From: Terriglobia bacterium
GTDB lineage: Bacteria; Acidobacteriota; Terriglobia; Bryobacterales; Bryobacteraceae
Assembly (NCBI GenBank): GCA_025350105.1
Contig: JANXYJ010000133.1
Location: forward strand, 1-36,586
Direction: 5' to 3'
Length of the DNA: 36,586 bases
Part shown: positions 7,298-16,883 of the stretch, one piece after another
Position numbering within the stretch: position 1 is the first letter of the stretch
How the letters are laid out: each line of letters begins with the position of its first letter
Program-made: the position numbers and the translations under genes
The notes under the pieces: generated by a model
The model's input: only the letters and a program-made list of their open reading frames with translations
Databases searched by the model: none
What the model was told of the DNA's origin: nothing

Positions 7298-8989
7298 CTA
7301 CGGCGCTCCAGCAGCTTGGAAGAGCGTCAACGGGACCTTCGATGCGGCGAAACGCGGGATCGCCGTCGGGCCCGGGTTTGTATCGGTAGGTGTGGGCTGC
7401 CCGGCGCCCGGATCGGTTGCCAGATCGAAGAAAGGCGCAAAGCTGACGGTGGCCGTAACCGGGTTTTTGAGCGCAGGAGGGTTGCTCTCGTCGCCGGTGT
7501 AAACCATGGTTACGGGGATGTCGGCGGTTTCGAGCGCGATTGAGTTCGCAAACAAGACTTCGTATACCGCAAGGTTACCGGGATCGACCAAGGGTCCACC
7601 GGCCACTACAGGTGAAACCACGGGCGAGTAGGCACCCGCACCTTTGTGATTGGTTGAAGTTAACACCATGACGCCGGTTTTCACTGCGGGGCCGGTGGAA
7701 TTGTAAAGATAGACAACTGGGGGCACCTGCACCGAGTAACCGGACTGTTTGCTGAATTTGACAGCGATACGGGTTCCTGCCTGCGCGACACCCGCTGCAC
7801 TGATGTTCGTCCTGATGCTGCCATAACCGGCTGAGTCGAGTGAATTACCCAAATCGAGGGAGGTCCCCGGCGTTGTGCTCGTGCCTACGGGCGGGTTCGG
7901 GAAGGGCGGACCGTTCGTGACATCGTTCTTCCACTCAAAGCCGCTCTCGGTGGCGTAATACGTGCCGGGTACGTTTTGCGCTATATCAGCCGGGTAGTTC
8001 AGTCCCCCACTGTAGACCCACTGGGTGTTGGCAGGGTTCAGGGTTGCGTTTCCGGATGTTCCCAGGTGATCCCCGCTGGAAAAGGAAAAGTTCTTCGCCT
8101 TCCATGCACTTGGGAAGCCTTCGGCCACGTGAATCGTCGCCCCATGCTGTAGATCGCCGGTGGTGGTTACCTGGGCTGACAATCCGCTTCGCACGATTGC
8201 AACTCGGATTGGGCCGTTTACCAGAGGTGTACCACCCATGCTCACCGTAGCAATGGCCCCGCCGTCACAGAAAACTGTGCCGTCAGGGTACTGAGTACAC
8301 AGCCCCGCACCTACAGTGTTCACGCGAACGTTGGTAATTCGGAACAGGTGAACGTTTCCAGGGCCCGGCGGGTCTATCGGAACCTGCGGGAATGTGATTG
8401 TTTCCGGATTGCCGCGCGTCAGTTGGCCCTGAAAGGCGTTTGGGCGTCCACAGCCATAGGCATCGAAGTAAGGGCGGCCCTCTGCCCAATCGCAGGTGGC
8501 GCCGGGCCCGAAACCGTTCGCGGTGCCATCGTAAACGGTTGCGTAATTGCCAGTACCGGCGACGCTGCAGACACCCGCGCCGGAGGGGCCATAGTCTGGC
8601 GCACCCGCGTGCCCGCAATTAAGCAACGGGGTCTGCGGAAACGCGCGACCATTTGAGTTATTCCGAAGGTTTGCATTGGGTTCATCCACCAGCAACAGCG
8701 CGTCAGTAAACGAATTACCAGCGATAACTTTGTTGGTGACCGGGAGGTCAAATGATACATTAATGTCCACCTGGGGCACTGGTTGACCCGGTGCGGTGGG
8801 AGTTCCTCCCGAACACTGTATGACAAGATCGCCCGCTATTTCTGTGTAGCCCTCAGATCGACTGATAGTGTTCGGGCTGAACGCGATGCAAGTCATCGCC
8901 CCTTGCCCCCAAGCACTGACCGACCCCAAAGCCATCACGCCAAGAACCAATAGTACGGACAAACCTGCCCTATTTTTAAAAATTGTCAT
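7298..8989 (-). CDS. Secreted protein of unknown function, paralog of the upstream-broken gene; C-terminus probably truncated
   Basis: A 563-aa exported protein starting at ATG 8989 with a GGAGA ribosome-binding site seven bases away. The signal peptide (LSVLLVLGVMALGSVSAWG) is identical to that of the neighbouring paralog. After it come a Cys-paired region (MTCIAF...LVIQCSGG; LLNCGHAGAPDYG; CDWAEGRPYFDAYGCG) and a second region with AWKAKNFSFSSGDH and ESGFEWKNDVTNGPPFPNPP. The frame ends at TAG 7298-7300 where the paralog has CAG (Gln); the frame after the stop still reads SSVQWLKFQTGDPGVPG as in the paralog, then diverges. I recognise no named family. Whether the shorter product is functional is open; it keeps all the shared middle domains. 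Confidence 0.7.
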   Translation of the reverse strand: MTIFKNRAGLSVLLVLGVMALGSVSAWGQGAMTCIAFSPNTISRSEGYTEIAGDLVIQCSGGTPTAPGQPVPQVDINVSFDLPVTNKVIAGNSFTDALLLVDEPNANLRNNSNGRAFPQTPLLNCGHAGAPDYGPSGAGVCSVAGTGNYATVYDGTANGFGPGATCDWAEGRPYFDAYGCGRPNAFQGQLTRGNPETITFPQVPIDPPGPGNVHLFRITNVRVNTVGAGLCTQYPDGTVFCDGGAIATVSMGGTPLVNGPIRVAIVRSGLSAQVTTTGDLQHGATIHVAEGFPSAWKAKNFSFSSGDHLGTSGNATLNPANTQWVYSGGLNYPADIAQNVPGTYYATESGFEWKNDVTNGPPFPNPPVGTSTTPGTSLDLGNSLDSAGYGSIRTNISAAGVAQAGTRIAVKFSKQSGYSVQVPPVVYLYNSTGPAVKTGVMVLTSTNHKGAGAYSPVVSPVVAGGPLVDPGNLAVYEVLFANSIALETADIPVTMVYTGDESNPPALKNPVTATVSFAPFFDLATDPGAGQPTPTDTNPGPTAIPRFAASKVPLTLFQAAGAP

Positions 8990-9001
8990 AAATGATCTCC
9001 G
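8915..9001. repeat. 87-bp duplicated 5' region, copy B
   Basis: Partner of the repeat at 7081-7167; contains the ribosome-binding site, start codon and signal-peptide codons of the second paralog. Confidence 0.9.
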
Positions 9002-9071
9002 GATTTGGCAAAATGCATCACCCCTGCACGGGTTTTGCTTCAGCGAATTGTATCAGAGAACTTTATAGTCC

Positions 9072-9102
9072 GATAGTACTGATTCCGCGATACGGTACTA
9101 TC
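9072..9102. promoter_or_regulatory. Inverted repeat in the divergent gap before dnaK
   Basis: GATAGTAC (9072-9079) and GTACTATC (9095-9102) form a perfect 8-bp inverted repeat with a 15-base spacer, about 85-110 bases upstream of the minus-strand secreted-protein gene and about 360 bases upstream of dnaK. The position suits an operator for the secreted-protein gene; the regulator is unknown. Apart from this and the two dnaK promoter candidates I see nothing in 9002-9456. Confidence 0.4.
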
Positions 9103-9289
9103 AAACATCTCGACGCAGGGGTTGAGATCCCGGAATAATCAAAAGCGACCGTTAAAATGTTCCAATTCCATAAGGATAAATCGCCGGAAGCCTGATCACC
9201 CGTTGCCCGCAAGGATTTGGACCGGAGGGACTTGGTACTGTTGCGTAGCTAACCAGTCTCCCCCCTCTTTTGCGGTTAACGTTCGCTGG

Positions 9290-9317
9290 TTACCGTTGAA
9301 AAATTGTCATTTATAAT
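9290..9317 (+). promoter_or_regulatory. Upstream promoter candidate for dnaK
   Basis: TTACCG (9290-9295), 16 bases, then a perfect TATAAT (9312-9317). The -35 is poor, so this is a weaker candidate than the one at 9359. Confidence 0.3.
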
Positions 9318-9358
9318 CAACTATTTGCGGAATATGGCCCGGATCTCGCCGCAGAGAC

Positions 9359-9387
9359 TTGACAACATCGCACTAAGCTTGCATAAT
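9359..9387 (+). promoter_or_regulatory. Sigma-70 promoter of the dnaK operon
   Basis: A consensus -35 TTGACA (9359-9364), exactly 17 bases, and a -10 CATAAT (9382-9387), giving a leader of about 60 bases before ATG 9457. No CIRCE element and no canonical HspR box (CTTGAGT-N7-ACTCAAG) is visible here. Confidence 0.65.
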
Positions 9388-9456
9388 GGCAATAGGCTAA
9401 GGCAAGGCCGCAGGTTCAACGACGCAAGTTTAGCTACGAAAGAGACGCAACTATAT

Positions 9457-11385
<1,929 letters not shown>

Positions 11386-11416
11386 TTCTCTTTTAATGTT
11401 GTTCTCTCTTAATAGC

Positions 11417-11443
11417 GACGGCGGCAGTTTGCTGACCGCCGTC
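11417..11443 (+). terminator. Strong hairpin between dnaK and dnaJ
   Basis: GACGGCGG (11417-11424) and CCGCCGTC (11436-11443) form a perfect 8-bp GC-rich stem with an 11-base loop, ending ten bases before the dnaJ ATG. There is no T-run of terminator length after it, so an mRNA-stabilising or translation-modulating hairpin is as likely as partial termination. Confidence 0.6.
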
Positions 11444-11453
11444 TGACTTTACA

Positions 11454-12629
11454 ATGGCCGAAGACTACTATCAGACGCTGGGCGTGGACCGGAAGGCGGA
11501 TACGGAAGAGATCCGCAAGGCCTACCGGAAGCTTGCGCGTAAACATCACCCGGACTTGAATCCCGGCGATAAAACCGCCGAGGATCGTTTCAAAAAAGTC
11601 CAGGAGGCGTACGATATTCTGAGCGAGCCGAAGAAGAAAACCATGTATGACCAATATGGTTTTTACTCGGACAACGGAATGCCCAGCGGCGGTGGCGGAC
11701 CCAAACCCGGTGCGGGACCGAATATGGGTTTCGGCGGATTTGATTTTTCCGATGCGTATACGCGTGGTGGCTCCGGTGCGCGTGGACGTTCACCGAATGA
11801 TGCAGGCGAATCGACCAACTTCAACGATATTTTCAGCCAGTGGTTTAGCCGGGGGGGCGGGCAGAGCGGCCAACCTGAAGCACACGAAAAAGGCACAGAC
11901 CTGGAATATGGGCTGAGCATCGATTTCTGGCAGGCGATTCGCGGCACGCAGGTGAAGCTGAAGATCAATCACCAGGAGAGTTGCACCACCTGTGGCGGGA
12001 GCGGTTCGCGCGCCGGCGCCAATGTGGTGTGCCCGGAATGCAATGGCAGCGGCAACGTGACGCAGATGGCGGGTGCGATGCGTTTCAGCCTGACCTGCCC
12101 CAAGTGCGAAGGCGTGGGGCGACTGCGCAACAAGTGCGCGACGTGCCATGGCGATGGGCGATTGTCCGCCGAAGAGAGCGTGGAAGTGCGCATTCCGGCG
12201 GGCGCGCAGCAGGGCTCGCGCTTGCGGGTGGCAGGCAAAGGCAATGCAGGGTCTCCCGGAACGGTGGCCGGCGATTTGTATATCACGATCCGGGTGGAAG
12301 CGCATCCGTTTTTCCGGCGCGAAGGCGACGACATTCACATCACCTTGCCGGTGCGCATTGACGAAGCTGGACTGGGCGCGAAAATCGAAGTGCCCACCAT
12401 TGATGGGCGCGCGCTGCTGAAGATTCCGCAGGGGACGAAAAACGGCCAGAAATTCCGCTTGCGCGAAAAGGGCGTGCAGAATTCGCGGACGGGAACCCGC
12501 GGCGATCAGATTGTGGAAGTGGCGCTGCTGGCTCCGGTGGTGCAGGATGAGCGAACCAAGGAACTGCTGCGCGAGTATGCCGAACTGCATCCGGAAGATC
12601 CGCGGGCGGATGTCTGGACGCAGGTGTAA
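11454..12629 (+). CDS. dnaJ: Chaperone DnaJ (Hsp40, type I)
   Basis: Co-chaperone that delivers clients to DnaK and stimulates its ATPase. The 391-aa protein has the full type I architecture: J domain (residues 3-68, HPD at 32-34), a Gly-rich linker (about 75-145, e.g. [20 protein letters not shown]), a zinc-finger region from residue 177 with the four repeats [24 protein letters not shown] and CATCHGDG, and the two C-terminal beta-barrel domains. There is no recognisable Shine-Dalgarno between the hairpin ending at 11443 and the ATG at 11454, which is unusual for an expected well-translated gene. Sits 68 bases after dnaK; grpE is not in this operon. Confidence 0.97.
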   Translation: MAEDYYQTLGVDRKADTEEIRKAYRKLARKHHPDLNPGDKTAEDRFKKVQEAYDILSEPKKKTMYDQYGFYSDNGMPSGGGGPKPGAGPNMGFGGFDFSDAYTRGGSGARGRSPNDAGESTNFNDIFSQWFSRGGGQSGQPEAHEKGTDLEYGLSIDFWQAIRGTQVKLKINHQESCTTCGGSGSRAGANVVCPECNGSGNVTQMAGAMRFSLTCPKCEGVGRLRNKCATCHGDGRLSAEESVEVRIPAGAQQGSRLRVAGKGNAGSPGTVAGDLYITIRVEAHPFFRREGDDIHITLPVRIDEAGLGAKIEVPTIDGRALLKIPQGTKNGQKFRLREKGVQNSRTGTRGDQIVEVALLAPVVQDERTKELLREYAELHPEDPRADVWTQV

Positions 12630-12724
12630 CCGTATGATGCTCCCGTACGGTCTTGCTTCAGCGCCGCTGCCTTACGGTGGCGGCTTGGTGCTACTTTTGT
12701 TGGGTTTTCGCGGGGGAAATCATT

Positions 12725-13108
12725 GTGGCTAAGCGCAGTAATAAAGCCGCCTTCATGATCTCGGCCGTGGCCGAGCAATTCCAAATCCATCCCCAGACCT
12801 TGCGCTTGTATGAGCGTGAAGGGTTGCTGAAGCCTTCCCGCAGTGATGGCAACACGCGACTGTACACCGAAGAAGATTTAGAACGGCTGGAAGTGATTCT
12901 GAAGTTGACTCGCGATCTGGGTGTGAATCTGGCGGGCGTGGAAATCATTTTGAATATGCGGGAACGGATGGCCGAAATGCAACGGCAGATTGAAGCGTTC
13001 GTCAGCAGTTTGAACACCGAGATCGTTTCGCAGCGGGCGCGGCCGTCGGCGCAGGAGCCGTCCCATTCGCTGATCCCCGTGATCGAGATTAAGCGGACGC
13101 GGAAGTAG
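12725..13108 (+). CDS. hspR: HspR-like MerR-family heat-shock repressor
   Basis: A 127-aa DNA-binding regulator. The GTG start at 12725 is preceded by GGGGGAAA and gives MAKRSNKAAFMISAVAEQFQ. A MerR-type winged helix-turn-helix spans about 12-80, with HPQTLRLYEREGLLKPSRS as the recognition helix/wing and NTRLYTEEDLERL after it, then a dimerisation helix (ILNMRERMAEMQRQIEAF). HspR proteins repress dnaK operons and are classically encoded last in dnaK-(grpE)-dnaJ-hspR, exactly the position seen here, 95 bases after dnaJ. The expected HAIR operator was not found before dnaK, so the site used here must be divergent or elsewhere. A 9-residue basic tail (IEIKRTRK) ends the protein. Confidence 0.88.
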   Translation: MAKRSNKAAFMISAVAEQFQIHPQTLRLYEREGLLKPSRSDGNTRLYTEEDLERLEVILKLTRDLGVNLAGVEIILNMRERMAEMQRQIEAFVSSLNTEIVSQRARPSAQEPSHSLIPVIEIKRTRK

Positions 13109-13124
13109 GCGCGTTACGCGTCCG
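13094..13124. terminator. Inverted repeat between convergent hspR and glycosyltransferase genes
   Basis: CGGACGCG (13094-13101) and CGCGTCCG (13117-13124), 15-base spacer, span the hspR stop codon. The placement between convergent genes suits a bidirectional transcription stop, but there is no T-run. Confidence 0.35.
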
Positions 13125-13189
13125 GGTTCATTCTGGACACCGAAATCTTCACCCGATAGTCAGTAGCGCCGGGTAGGCGGATCAACAGG

Positions 13190-14941
13190 TCACGGGAGAC
13201 GCTGTCCAGGTTCCCGTTTAGAATCGCGGTCACCCGGGTTCGTGACGAGCCAGCTTTGTTTGCAATCGCCGCATGCGTAGGGCACAATGTCAGCCTGCCC
13301 GTTGTGTTCTTCCAGCAGCCAGAACCGCCTCCCCTTGAAATATTCTTGTAGCAGATGATTTTCCTTACCACGATCATGTGCCCACACTAAGCGGGACGTA
13401 TCCGGGCTGGACAGGTTGGCCACCCAGGCGTGCATGGGATTTTGTTGAGCGGTGTAGCGCACGAAGATGACATGTTCGCCGGGGAGAGCCAGCATCTTTT
13501 TGACGATGCCGGCGCGCTGATCGCCGAAATGATCACCGCGGTACATATCGCCGGGGACTCCACGCAGCGCGTTTCCGGCGCGCCAGAGGGGTCCACTTAA
13601 CAGAAAAGCGGTGAGGACGCAAACCAGAATCACCCGGTCGCTTGAACGCGTTTTGCGGAACTTCCATAGGCGGTCGACGATCATGAACAGCAACAGAATG
13701 CCGACGATGAGAAGAGGCGTGAGGTAATGGAGTAATATTCCGGGCTCCAACACGATTAGTGCCAGAAGTAAAACAGCGCACACCGCGAAGTAGCGCACCA
13801 TGGGGTCACGTAACAACAACGGAAGGAACAAAAGCAGCAGCAGCCCCAACGCGCCGCCGCCAAATCCGCCAGTGAGAAACACGGTGAAAATATTTCGACC
13901 GATTTTGCCCGCCGGAGACAACGGGCGGATTTCATCGAAGTTAGCGCGCTCAATTTGTTCGAATGGCGCGCCAATGGCCAGATTGGTGTAGGTTTTGGGA
14001 GCGTAGGGTTGCTGGAACCAAAACGGGGGGCTGCTGGAATATTGAGCGCGGTGCAGTGAATAGGGCATCTGCAAAGGGTTTCCCGTGACGAAATAATGGT
14101 AGGACAACAACGCCGCCAGCGCCGCGGCCAGACTCATGAAGGCTGTCAAAGGAAGCGCGAAGGAAACGGAGCCGCGGCTTTTCCAAACGTCCATCTTCCA
14201 AAAGTCCATCTTCCAAAAGTCCAGCACCAGCGTCAGGCAAATAACCACAATCAGGATGCTGCTTTCGTAAGGCCGGGTGGTGATCAATAGTAGGGCGCCT
14301 GCGCCCAGTAAAACGGCAGCCGGCAGTTTGCGGTACAAGCGGATACGGCCGAAGGCACCGATCAGAACAGCTGTTCCCAGCCCTGCCACCGCGCCTCCCC
14401 AATACGATTCGGTCCAATAGTGTCCCGCCCCGAAGTACAAGGCCGTGGCGAAGCCGCCCAGCAGCGCCCATCCGCGGCCCACGTAGATCTGCAGCATCCA
14501 ACACGTGGCTGCCGCAAACAGGGCCACCGATAGCAGAACACCATAGAAGGGGTCGCCGAAAAATACCTGGCCCAACGCAAGAAACGCGGATTGGGCGGGC
14601 GGATACTTCGGTACCCAAACCGGTTGCGAAAGAACGTGCACTTGTTCAAAAAATTTCCAGTAGGGGTGCGGTGGTAATGCCAAGTGGCCATGCGCGAACA
14701 TGTCCGCGCCCAGCAGGTAGGCAAATTCATCGTGTGCGGAGGGTTGCGGATGGGGCAGCGTTGCTGTCAGTGCCAGGCGAAAGACGATGGTGAAAATGAA
14801 AATCGCAAGACAGCAAAGCGTTTGCCTTCTTCCCAGCCGCGAAAGCAGTTGGTAGAAGCGCACAAACGGACCCACCTTTCGCAAGGGTGCGCGAAGGCGG
14901 GCTTGCGGTGTGGACTCTGCGATGAGCTGGCTGGTTCCCAA
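13190..14941 (-). CDS. GT39/ArnT-like membrane glycosyltransferase
   Basis: A 583-aa polytopic membrane protein with about ten to twelve transmembrane helices and a soluble C-terminal region. The first extracytoplasmic loop carries SAHDEFAYLLGADMFAHGHL, with the Asp-Glu pair typical of the catalytic loop of GT-C enzymes (PMT/ArnT superfamily), followed by the PPHPYWKFFEQ and WVPKYPPAQS region; GAGHYWTESYWGGA and YESS are other loop motifs. Such enzymes transfer a sugar from a polyprenyl-phosphate donor to lipid or protein on the outer face. The start is TTG 14941 with AGGA eight bases upstream. A 15-bp tandem repeat encodes FWKMDFWKMD near residue 240. The last ~15 residues may be altered by a frameshift (see findings). 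Confidence 0.75.
   Translation of the reverse strand: MGTSQLIAESTPQARLRAPLRKVGPFVRFYQLLSRLGRRQTLCCLAIFIFTIVFRLALTATLPHPQPSAHDEFAYLLGADMFAHGHLALPPHPYWKFFEQVHVLSQPVWVPKYPPAQSAFLALGQVFFGDPFYGVLLSVALFAAATCWMLQIYVGRGWALLGGFATALYFGAGHYWTESYWGGAVAGLGTAVLIGAFGRIRLYRKLPAAVLLGAGALLLITTRPYESSILIVVICLTLVLDFWKMDFWKMDVWKSRGSVSFALPLTAFMSLAAALAALLSYHYFVTGNPLQMPYSLHRAQYSSSPPFWFQQPYAPKTYTNLAIGAPFEQIERANFDEIRPLSPAGKIGRNIFTVFLTGGFGGGALGLLLLLFLPLLLRDPMVRYFAVCAVLLLALIVLEPGILLHYLTPLLIVGILLLFMIVDRLWKFRKTRSSDRVILVCVLTAFLLSGPLWRAGNALRGVPGDMYRGDHFGDQRAGIVKKMLALPGEHVIFVRYTAQQNPMHAWVANLSSPDTSRLVWAHDRGKENHLLQEYFKGRRFWLLEEHNGQADIVPYACGDCKQSWLVTNPGDRDSKREPGQRLP
14181..14225. repeat. Three in-frame 15-bp tandem units in the glycosyltransferase gene
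   Basis: Near-identical units TTCCAAAAGTCCATC at 14181, 14196 and 14211 (one to two differences) encode the tandem pentapeptide FWKMD on the minus strand. The unit is a multiple of three, so copy changes keep the frame. Confidence 0.85.
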
Positions 14942-15243
14942 GCGGCGTTCCTACTTCACTGTTGTTGCTATGACGGGAAGTCCTGGGTTTCGACCGGCCT
15001 TGATTCGACCCGCCCCCTACTGGATGTTCGGCGGTTTCAGATCAAGGCATTAGTCGAGAGCAAATGGGGCAGTCTGGGGGATGGTCCCATCGCCCTGCTG
15101 GATTTCCCGCAGAATTGCGAGCAGGCGAAAGGCTCCCATTGCTGAAGTGCTCTCTTTACAACCATCCACGCTCATCTGAACGATGCCATTGGAATGGTGG
15201 GTCGCGTGCACTAAACCTTGCAATGAAGGGAAGGGAGGCGACG

Positions 15244-15729
15244 ATGAAAACATTTATCCTGTTTTTCGCGACGCTGGGAACGCTGGCTGTGAGCGGGCTG
15301 GCTCAGCACGAAGGGCATGATCCAACAGTGGCTGCGCCATCCGCCGCGGCAACCGCGCGAGCCGCGGAACAGGCCAAGCAGGGCATGCCCGGTGAAGGCA
15401 TGAAACCCGACATGAAGAATGAGATGGCGAAGATGATGGCCGCCAAAATGGGGCGCGGTGAAGCCGACAAATTGCTGGACCAAGTGATGGCCAGCTTCGC
15501 GGTCATGGACTCCGAGAAGGACCGTAAAGCGCTGAAGAAGGAATTGGTCGCGCACGGTGACTTACTAAAACGGCTGCAAACCGCAATGAAAGAACAAGCG
15601 GCCAAAGAAGACAAGAGAGAAGAAATGATGCACCGGCATATGGAAGCAATGATGGAGCACGCCGGGACAATCGAAGACCATAGCGAAGCCCAGAGCAAAC
15701 CGGATCCAGCGGGGGAGCACAAGCATTGA
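15244..15729 (+). CDS. Small exported His/Met-rich protein of unknown function
   Basis: A 161-aa protein starting at ATG 15244; an AAGGGAGG ribosome-binding site lies just upstream and overlaps an earlier in-frame ATG at 15223, favouring the inner start. A signal peptide (MKTFILFFATLGTLAVSGLA) is followed by AQHEGHDP and a mature domain predicted to be almost entirely helical, rich in Met, Lys, Glu and His (MAKMMAAKMGRG; EEMMHRHMEAMMEHAG) and ending in EHKH. The Met/His content resembles periplasmic metal (copper)-handling proteins, but I do not recognise the family, so that is only a suggestion. The 300-base gap before it (14942-15243) holds no gene or hairpin I can support. The Mrp gene follows after 40 bases. 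Confidence 0.65.
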   Translation: MKTFILFFATLGTLAVSGLAQHEGHDPTVAAPSAAATARAAEQAKQGMPGEGMKPDMKNEMAKMMAAKMGRGEADKLLDQVMASFAVMDSEKDRKALKKELVAHGDLLKRLQTAMKEQAAKEDKREEMMHRHMEAMMEHAGTIEDHSEAQSKPDPAGEHKH

Positions 15730-15769
15730 GTGCATTTGTGGTGTCAGCACGGCTGTTACCATTGAGTAA

Positions 15770-16630
15770 ATGGGTCCTCAAAATCCGCAACCTTCGCATT
15801 CGCATGCTCAGCCTGAGCCACCCAAGCTTCCCATTCCCGGCGTAAAGCGCTTGATCGCCATTGGTTCAGGAAAAGGCGGCGTGGGCAAAACAACCGTGTC
15901 CGTGAACCTGGCGATTTCCCTGCAGAAGCTGGGCCGCAAAGTGGGCTTGTTGGATGCGGACGTGTATGGGCCCAATATCCCATTGATGATGGGCGTTCAG
16001 GCGACGCCGGTGGGCAATGGCGCCAATATCCGCCCGATCGTCAATCACGGCGTGACCTTGATGTCGATGGGTTTTCTAAATCCAGGCGACAAGCCTTTGG
16101 TGTGGCGCGGCCCCATGTTGCACAGCGTGATGCAGCAGTTCCTGCGCAATGTGGAGTGGGGCGAGCTGGATTATCTGCTGATCGATCTGCCTCCCGGTAC
16201 CGGCGATGTGGCGTTGTCGCTGATGCAAACGGCTCCGCTATCGGGCGCGGTGGTGGTGACCACGCCATCGGAAGTGTCACTCGAAGACGCACGCAAAGCG
16301 GTGAATATGTTCCGGCAGGTGCGCGTGCCGATTTTGGGCATTGTCGAGAATATGAGCTACCTGATCGCACCCAACTCCGGCGAGCGTATTGACGTTTTTG
16401 GCCAAGGTGGTGGCAAGCGCACGGCGGCGGCGATGGAGGTTCCCTATCTGGGTGAGTTGGCGCTGGACCCGGAAGTGCGCATCGGTGGTGATAGCGGGCG
16501 GCCGGTGTCGCTTCGTGAAGAGAGCGACGCGCATGCGGCTCCCTTCCGTGCACTGGCCAAGGCGCTGGAGGCGCGCTGCGCCGAAGCTGAAGCACAGGCC
16601 GCGGGACCTAAGATTACAGTCGAAGATTAA
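15770..16630 (+). CDS. mrp: Mrp/ApbC-family P-loop ATPase lacking the CxxC motif
   Basis: Cytoplasmic ATPase of the Mrp/NBP35 family, generally Fe-S cluster carriers. The 286-aa protein has the deviant Walker A GKGGVGKTT (34-42), LLDADVYGPNIP (about 60-71) and LLIDLPPGTGDVALSLMQ (Walker B region), all diagnostic. The N-terminal MIP18-like domain seen in many bacterial Mrp proteins is missing and replaced by a short Pro/His-rich leader. The C-terminal CxxC that coordinates the bridging cluster (ICSNCG in E. coli Mrp) reads IAPNSG here (Ala200, Ser203), so the normal cluster ligands are absent. It may be a specialised or non-cluster-binding member. Start ATG 15770; no strong ribosome-binding site. 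Confidence 0.9.
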   Translation: MGPQNPQPSHSHAQPEPPKLPIPGVKRLIAIGSGKGGVGKTTVSVNLAISLQKLGRKVGLLDADVYGPNIPLMMGVQATPVGNGANIRPIVNHGVTLMSMGFLNPGDKPLVWRGPMLHSVMQQFLRNVEWGELDYLLIDLPPGTGDVALSLMQTAPLSGAVVVTTPSEVSLEDARKAVNMFRQVRVPILGIVENMSYLIAPNSGERIDVFGQGGGKRTAAAMEVPYLGELALDPEVRIGGDSGRPVSLREESDAHAAPFRALAKALEARCAEAEAQAAGPKITVED

Positions 16631-16655
16631 TCGCCGGACTATTGTTGGCATTTCG

Positions 16656-16883
16656 GTGAATGAAGACCGGCCGATTGTCGAAAAATTCCTGCAAGAACAC
16701 CCGCATCGTTTCCCGGTTGTGCTGACCACTGAAAATGAAATGCCGCGTCCGTATCAGATTGGCGTTTTTCCAACCTACATGATCATTGAAAAGGACGGCA
16801 CGCTCAGCGCGGCAGTGGAAGGCGATCAGGGTTTTGGTGAATTGCGGAAGCTGCGGAAGAAAGCCGGACTGGAGTTAGAGTGA
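16656..16883 (+). pseudogene. C-terminal fragment of a TlpA/thioredoxin-like protein
   Basis: From about 16638 the frame reads RTIVGISVNEDRPIVEKFLQ, then FPVVLTTENEMPRPYQIGVF and PTYMIIEKDGTL, the second half of a TlpA/AhpC-type thioredoxin fold with its conserved cis-Pro (FPTYMII). The first half with the WCxxC active site is absent: upstream is the Mrp coding sequence, whose stop lies at 16630. The only starts are GTG 16656 or start codons inside Mrp, giving about 75 aa. It therefore looks like the remnant of a redox protein truncated when the neighbouring segment was rearranged. A functional mini-protein is unlikely without the catalytic Cys pair. It overlaps the end of the convergent protease gene by nine bases. 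Confidence 0.65.

Noticed and set aside
11790-12590. 266-aa minus-strand frame opposite dnaJ
   Set aside because: It is an antisense shadow of a certain gene in GC-rich DNA, rich in Arg/His/Ala with no domain pattern.
12640-12704. Terminator between dnaJ and hspR
   Set aside because: Short inverted repeats exist (CCGTA/TACGG and GCCGC/GCGGC) but neither is followed by a T-run, and hspR is expected to be co-transcribed.
14684-15145. 153-aa plus-strand frame upstream of the His/Met-rich protein
   Set aside because: It overlaps the glycosyltransferase start on the other strand, has no ribosome-binding site and no recognisable pattern.
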